NCBI RefSeq assembly: GCF_003201855.1
Contig: NZ_QJKI01000011.1
Location: 1 to 64,000, forward strand
DNA from: Rivihabitans pingtungensis
GTDB taxonomy: Bacteria; Pseudomonadota; Gammaproteobacteria; Burkholderiales; Aquaspirillaceae
Length of the DNA stretch: 64,000 nucleotides
Direction of reading: 5' to 3'
Shown here: in pieces, positions 60,736 to 64,000 of the stretch
Layout of the letters: each line of letters begins with the position of its first letter
Position numbering within the stretch: position 1 is the first letter of the stretch
Position numbers and translations under genes: made by a program
The notes under the pieces: model-generated
Databases searched by the model: none
Told to the model about the DNA's origin: nothing
Seen by the model: only the letters and a program-made list of their open reading frames with translations

Positions 60736-61599
60736 TCAGTAAAAGCGCGCCTCACCTGGCGGTCGGGTCTTGAAGCGCTTGTGCAGCCAGTAATACTGGG
60801 AAGGGTCTTCCCGCACACGCTCCTCGATGAATGCATTCATGCGTCGGGTGTCGGCCACCACATCGTCTGTCGGGAAGTTTTCCCAGGCGGGGTAAAACTC
60901 CAGCTCATAGCGAAAGCCCACCCGTCGTGCCATGGCCGGCACCACTTTGGCCTTGGCCAGCGCCGAGATGCGCGACAGCCCGGTGATGGTGGCGGCGTCT
61001 TCGGCAAAGAATTTCACAAACACCGAGTCGCGCGGGCCAAAGTCCTGGTCGGGCAGGTATAAAAATGGCGTATGGTCGCGCATGGCCTTGATGATGGAAC
61101 GCAGCCCTTCCTGACGCGAGACGATCTTGGCGTTATTAAAGCGGCTGCGCCCTTGATACAACTGCTTATTCAGCACCGGATTTTTCTGGTTGGAATACAC
61201 GCTGACCAGCGCCTGCTCCAGATTCAGCCGGAACACACACAGCTCAAAGGCGATGAAGTGTGGATACAGGATGATGGTGTTGTGCTCAGCCTGATCGGTG
61301 AGATGGTGCAGGTTTTTCAGCGTCACCAGCCGGCGCAGCCGCGCCGGGCTGCCCCACCAGGCAATGCCGTATTCCAGCAGCGACTGCATCAGGTGCTGGC
61401 AGTGACGCAGGATAATGCGCCGGCGCGCCGACGGGCTCATGTCAGGAAAGCACAGTTGCAAATTGATCAGGCCAACCCGGCGGCGCTCGCGCGCCAGCAG
61501 GTAGCCCAGCCAGCCCAGTACGCGGGCCAGCACGGCCAGCACCGGCACCGGCAGCCAGTGCAACAACCACAAAACAGCAAGGGCAAAACGGGTCATCAT
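60736..61599 (-). CDS. Lipid A late acyltransferase family protein (LpxL/HtrB type), HX4E form
   Basis: 287-aa inner-membrane acyltransferase of the LpxL/LpxM family that adds a secondary acyl chain to lipid A. It has an N-terminal membrane anchor (about 3-30), the catalytic HX4E motif HFIAFE (with preceding ILYP), and conserved YLPDQDFGPRDSVFVKFF. The start is at 61599, whose ATG overlaps the stop of the upstream acyltransferase by 4 bases (an alternative ATG is 3 bases later). Acyl chain length and position cannot be predicted. Confidence 0.88.
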   Translation of the reverse strand: MMTRFALAVLWLLHWLPVPVLAVLARVLGWLGYLLARERRRVGLINLQLCFPDMSPSARRRIILRHCQHLMQSLLEYGIAWWGSPARLRRLVTLKNLHHLTDQAEHNTIILYPHFIAFELCVFRLNLEQALVSVYSNQKNPVLNKQLYQGRSRFNNAKIVSRQEGLRSIIKAMRDHTPFLYLPDQDFGPRDSVFVKFFAEDAATITGLSRISALAKAKVVPAMARRVGFRYELEFYPAWENFPTDDVVADTRRMNAFIEERVREDPSQYYWLHKRFKTRPPGEARFY

Positions 61600-62498
61600 G
61601 GATTCGGGGTCTCGGCAGGGGCGACGCCGGCGGGCGTCTTGTAACGGTTGTAGCTCCACAGATACTGCGCTGGCGCCTGGCGAATCAGCTGCTCGACGGC
61701 TTGATTCAGTTTGGCGCCGTCCGTGGTCTTGTCGCCGGTGAACGGCTCAGACAGGCGGGCGATTTCCACCTCAAAGCCGCGTCCCCAGCCCAGGCGGCGG
61801 CCAAAAAACAGGATCACCTCCACGCCGTCCATTTGCGCCAGGCGCGGCGCCAGGGTCATGGTGTAGGCTGGGCGGCCAAAGAATGGCGCCCACACACCGT
61901 CTCCCTGGCCGGGGACCTGATCGGGCAGGATGATGGTGGTCTGGCGTGCCTTGAGGGTTTTCATCACCATGCGCACGCCTGCGGCGGTGGCCGGCGCGGT
62001 CAGCCCGCCTTCACGCACGCGGCCGGCGTTCATCAAGGGTTCCAGCCAGGCCATTTTCGGCGGGCGATACATCGCCATCAACTGGATTGGTTGCGGGCGC
62101 TTGATCAGCCGTTGCGACAGATAACGCCCGGCAATATCGTAATTGCCCAGATGCGGCGTGATGAAAATAATGCCCTTGTTTTGTGCCAGCGCCTCTTCCA
62201 CAATGTGCCAGTTGTTACAGTTTTTCACCAAACGGGCGATAGAAGTCGGGGAGCGTCCCCAGGCGATCACCAACTCCAGCGCGCCCATGCCGGTGGCGCT
62301 GACCGCCTGGCGCAGCAAGCGGCGCTGACTGACGGCATCGGTCGCCAGGCCGCTTTGGGCCAGGTTTTCCCGCATGCGCGCCGCGTAGCGCGGCGAGCTG
62401 AGGTACACTAGCCAGCCCAGCGCAACGCCCACGGCCTGCAATACGGCCAAGGGCAGATGCGACAGGATTGAAAACACAGCAATCAGCAATCTTGACAT
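61596..62498 (-). CDS. Lipid A late acyltransferase family protein (LpxL/LpxM type), HX4D form
   Basis: 300-aa acyltransferase homologous to its downstream neighbour but with an HX4D active-site motif (TPHLGNYDIAGR) and the conserved ILPDQVPGQGDGVWAPFFG region. N-terminal hydrophobic anchor at about 5-30. The start at 62498 is chosen because MSRLLIAVFS begins the anchor; the frame is open further upstream toward metK but lacks support. The pair probably completes lipid A acylation. It is divergent from metK (68-base gap). Confidence 0.88.
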   Translation of the reverse strand: MSRLLIAVFSILSHLPLAVLQAVGVALGWLVYLSSPRYAARMRENLAQSGLATDAVSQRRLLRQAVSATGMGALELVIAWGRSPTSIARLVKNCNNWHIVEEALAQNKGIIFITPHLGNYDIAGRYLSQRLIKRPQPIQLMAMYRPPKMAWLEPLMNAGRVREGGLTAPATAAGVRMVMKTLKARQTTIILPDQVPGQGDGVWAPFFGRPAYTMTLAPRLAQMDGVEVILFFGRRLGWGRGFEVEIARLSEPFTGDKTTDGAKLNQAVEQLIRQAPAQYLWSYNRYKTPAGVAPAETPNP

Positions 62499-62566
62499 GA
62501 CGAGCCAGCGGGAAATCGGACGCAAGATTTTACCCGAATCGGAATCACCCTTCAGGACATTACGCA

Positions 62567-63736
62567 ATGAGCGAGTACCTCTTCACTTCGGAATCGGTTT
62601 CCGAAGGCCATCCGGACAAAGTCGCCGACCAAATCTCTGACGCCATCCTGGACGCCATCCTGGCTCAAGACAAATACGCCCGCGTGGCGGCCGAAACCCT
62701 GGTCAACACCGGTCTGGTGGTGCTGGCCGGTGAAATCACCACCCACGCCAATATCGACTACATGGGCATCGCCCGCGAAACCATCCGCCGCATTGGCTAC
62801 GACAGCTCGGATCTGGGCTTTGACGCCAAGGGCTGCGCCGTGCTGGTGGCCTACGACAAGCAATCGCCGGACATCGCCCAGGGCGTGAACGAAGGCGAAG
62901 GCCTGGATCTGGACCAGGGCGCTGGCGACCAGGGTCTGATGTTTGGTTATGCCTGCGACGAAACGCCGACGCTGATGCCGTTCCCGATTTACTACGCCCA
63001 CCGTCTGGTGCAGCGTCAGAGCGAACTGCGCAAGGACGGCCGTCTGCCCTGGCTGCGCCCGGACGCCAAGAGCCAGATCACCTGCGTGTACGACAGCGAA
63101 ACCGGCCTGCCCAAGGCCATCGACACCGTGGTGCTGTCTACCCAGCACACCCCGGAAATCGACCACAAGACGCTGACCGAAGCGGTGATCGAAGACATCA
63201 TCAAGCCGGTGCTGCCGGCGCACATGCTCACCGCCGACACCAAGTACCTGATCAACCCGACCGGCCGCTTTGTGATTGGCGGCCCGATGGGCGATTGCGG
63301 TCTGACCGGCCGCAAGATCATCGTCGACACCTACGGCGGCGCAGCCCCGCACGGCGGCGGTGCCTTCTCCGGCAAGGATCCGTCCAAGGTGGACCGTTCC
63401 GCCGCCTATGCCGGCCGCTATGTGGCCAAGAACATCGTCGCCGCAGGTCTGGCGCGCATGTGCCAGGTGCAAGTGTCCTACGCGATTGGCGTGGCCAACC
63501 CGACCTCAATTTCGGTGGACACCTTTGGTACGGGCAAGCTGCCGAACGAGGCGATTGTCGAGCTGGTGAAGAAACACTTCGACCTGCGTCCGAAGGGCAT
63601 TGTGCAGATGCTGGACCTGTTGCGTCCGATCTACAGCAAGACCGCCGCTTACGGCCACTTTGGCCGTGAAGAGCCGGAGTTCAGCTGGGAAGCCACTGAC
63701 AAGGCTGCTGCACTGCGCGCGGACGCCGGGCTGTAA
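62567..63736 (+). CDS. metK: S-adenosylmethionine synthetase
   Basis: 389-aa enzyme making SAM from methionine and ATP. Signature motifs [62 protein letters not shown] and [16 protein letters not shown] are complete. It is followed by a hairpin and then by an SAH riboswitch controlling ahcY, so the two genes of the activated methyl cycle are neighbours but separately regulated. Confidence 0.97.
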   Translation: MSEYLFTSESVSEGHPDKVADQISDAILDAILAQDKYARVAAETLVNTGLVVLAGEITTHANIDYMGIARETIRRIGYDSSDLGFDAKGCAVLVAYDKQSPDIAQGVNEGEGLDLDQGAGDQGLMFGYACDETPTLMPFPIYYAHRLVQRQSELRKDGRLPWLRPDAKSQITCVYDSETGLPKAIDTVVLSTQHTPEIDHKTLTEAVIEDIIKPVLPAHMLTADTKYLINPTGRFVIGGPMGDCGLTGRKIIVDTYGGAAPHGGGAFSGKDPSKVDRSAAYAGRYVAKNIVAAGLARMCQVQVSYAIGVANPTSISVDTFGTGKLPNEAIVELVKKHFDLRPKGIVQMLDLLRPIYSKTAAYGHFGREEPEFSWEATDKAAALRADAGL

Positions 63737-63786
63737 TCTGCAATCGTTGTAATAAGCCTGCCGCTCGTCAGTGTATGAGCGCAATG

Positions 63787-63816
63787 GGTGAACGCCGGCA
63801 AAATCCGGCGTTCACC
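63787..63816 (+). terminator. Hairpin downstream of metK
   Basis: 12-bp stem GGTGAACGCCGG (63787-63798), loop CAAAAT, CCGGCGTTCACC (63805-63816). There is no T-run, so it may be a weak or rho-assisted terminator. A -10 like TATAAT lies just downstream (63829-63834). Confidence 0.5.
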
Positions 63817-63828
63817 AGCAAAATCCCG

Positions 63829-63834
63829 TATAAT
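63829..63834 (+). promoter_or_regulatory. Likely -10 element of the ahcY promoter
   Basis: Perfect TATAAT 15 bases ahead of the riboswitch aptamer. The -35 is not convincing because the expected place falls in the metK hairpin arm (candidate TTCACC at 63811 is too close). Confidence 0.5.
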
Positions 63835-63848
63835 CCTGTCCCAATCTT

Positions 63849-63958
63849 CCGAGGAGCGCTGCAAGGCGTGGCTCACAAGGCCGCCCCCAGGCTCGGATTC
63901 GAACTGCGCTCACCTGAACCCATGCCGGGCCCGGTATGCACGCACAGGTGAGCATCCC
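63849..63958 (+). ncRNA. S-adenosylhomocysteine (SAH) riboswitch
   Basis: The leader matches the SAH riboswitch known mainly from beta- and gammaproteobacterial ahcY leaders. The conserved 5' segment CCGAGGAGCGCTGCAA is at 63849-63864 and CCCCAGGCTCGG at 63885-63896. GAGCGC (63854-63859) pairs with GCGCTC (63906-63911), and CCGAG (63849-63853) can pair with CTCGG (63892-63896) as the pseudoknot. Downstream, GCTCACCTG (63908-63916) can alternatively pair with CAGGTGAGC (63945-63953), overlapping the GCGCTC strand; this is a plausible expression platform. High SAH should favour the aptamer and switch ahcY on. Confidence 0.88.
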
Positions 63959-63984
63959 GCCCGGCCACCGCGTAAGGAATTGCT

Positions 63985-64000
63985 ATGAACGCCGTGGTCG
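63985..64000 (+). CDS. ahcY: Adenosylhomocysteinase, first codons only (window edge)
   Basis: An ATG at 63985 preceded by AAGGAAT (63974-63980) begins a frame reading MNAVV before the window ends. The identity as S-adenosyl-L-homocysteine hydrolase is inferred from the SAH riboswitch directly upstream and from metK as neighbour; the coding sequence itself is too short to identify. Confidence 0.65.

Overview
This 64 kb window is a high-GC chromosomal segment from a betaproteobacterium, most likely of the order Neisseriales (Chromobacteriaceae-like). The pointers are a secG / tRNA-Leu / nuoA-N / DUF2818 gene order, an SAH riboswitch in front of ahcY, a four-gene ftrABCD iron uptake operon, and the general protein flavour. 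The genus cannot be named from sequence alone. Almost everything is core chromosome. The exception is the first ~1.15 kb, which is visibly lower in GC and holds the 3' end of an IS5-type transposase gene that interrupts a P-loop ATPase gene.

Layout: 1-1158 ATPase remnant and IS end; 1159-2214 adenine/adenosine deaminase; 2597-2965 a small VOC protein; 3243-6747 a Fur-box-preceded ftrABCD iron uptake operon; 6890-8409 msrPQ (periplasmic methionine sulfoxide repair); 8596-12431 a lipoprotein solute-binding protein translationally coupled to a membrane PAS-PAS-GGDEF-EAL protein; 12607-13581 a LysR regulator; 13783-15816 oligopeptidase A (minus strand); 15950-17013 a gamma-carbonic-anhydrase-like protein and a small exported protein; 17176-20546 a polysaccharide cassette (UDP-HexNAc dehydrogenase, UDP-HexNAc 4-epimerase, GT9 transferase); 20951-23102 a two-component system; 23348-24478 an orphan polyamine-type binding protein; 24699-27507 gabT-gabD; 27722-28907 DUF523 plus a WYL regulator; 28980-30816 two uncharacterised genes that converge; 31017-31913 hemF; 32423-38362 gltB-gltD; 38956-40250 azoR and ribA.

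The second half is housekeeping: pstSCAB (minus strand, 40499-44254) behind a Pho-box-like site; tpiA, secG and tRNA-Leu(GAG) (44468-45679); the complete 14-subunit complex I operon nuoA-N (45761-60202) plus DUF2818; two late lipid A acyltransferase-type genes (minus strand, 60736-62498); and divergent metK (62567-63736). The window ends in an SAH riboswitch and the first codons of ahcY, so SAM synthesis and SAH recycling lie next to each other.

The most interesting non-genic structures are: (i) a family of three related 72-88 bp palindromic repeats, each starting 5-6 bp after a stop codon (12438, 27513, 40256); (ii) a ~290 bp multi-hairpin intergenic element at 38390-38680; (iii) inverted repeats upstream of msrP and of the VOC gene; and (iv) the riboswitch. 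The best candidate for a little-described functional unit is the solute-binding lipoprotein / c-di-GMP protein pair at 8596-12431. No CRISPR array, rRNA, prophage or recognised defence operon was seen.
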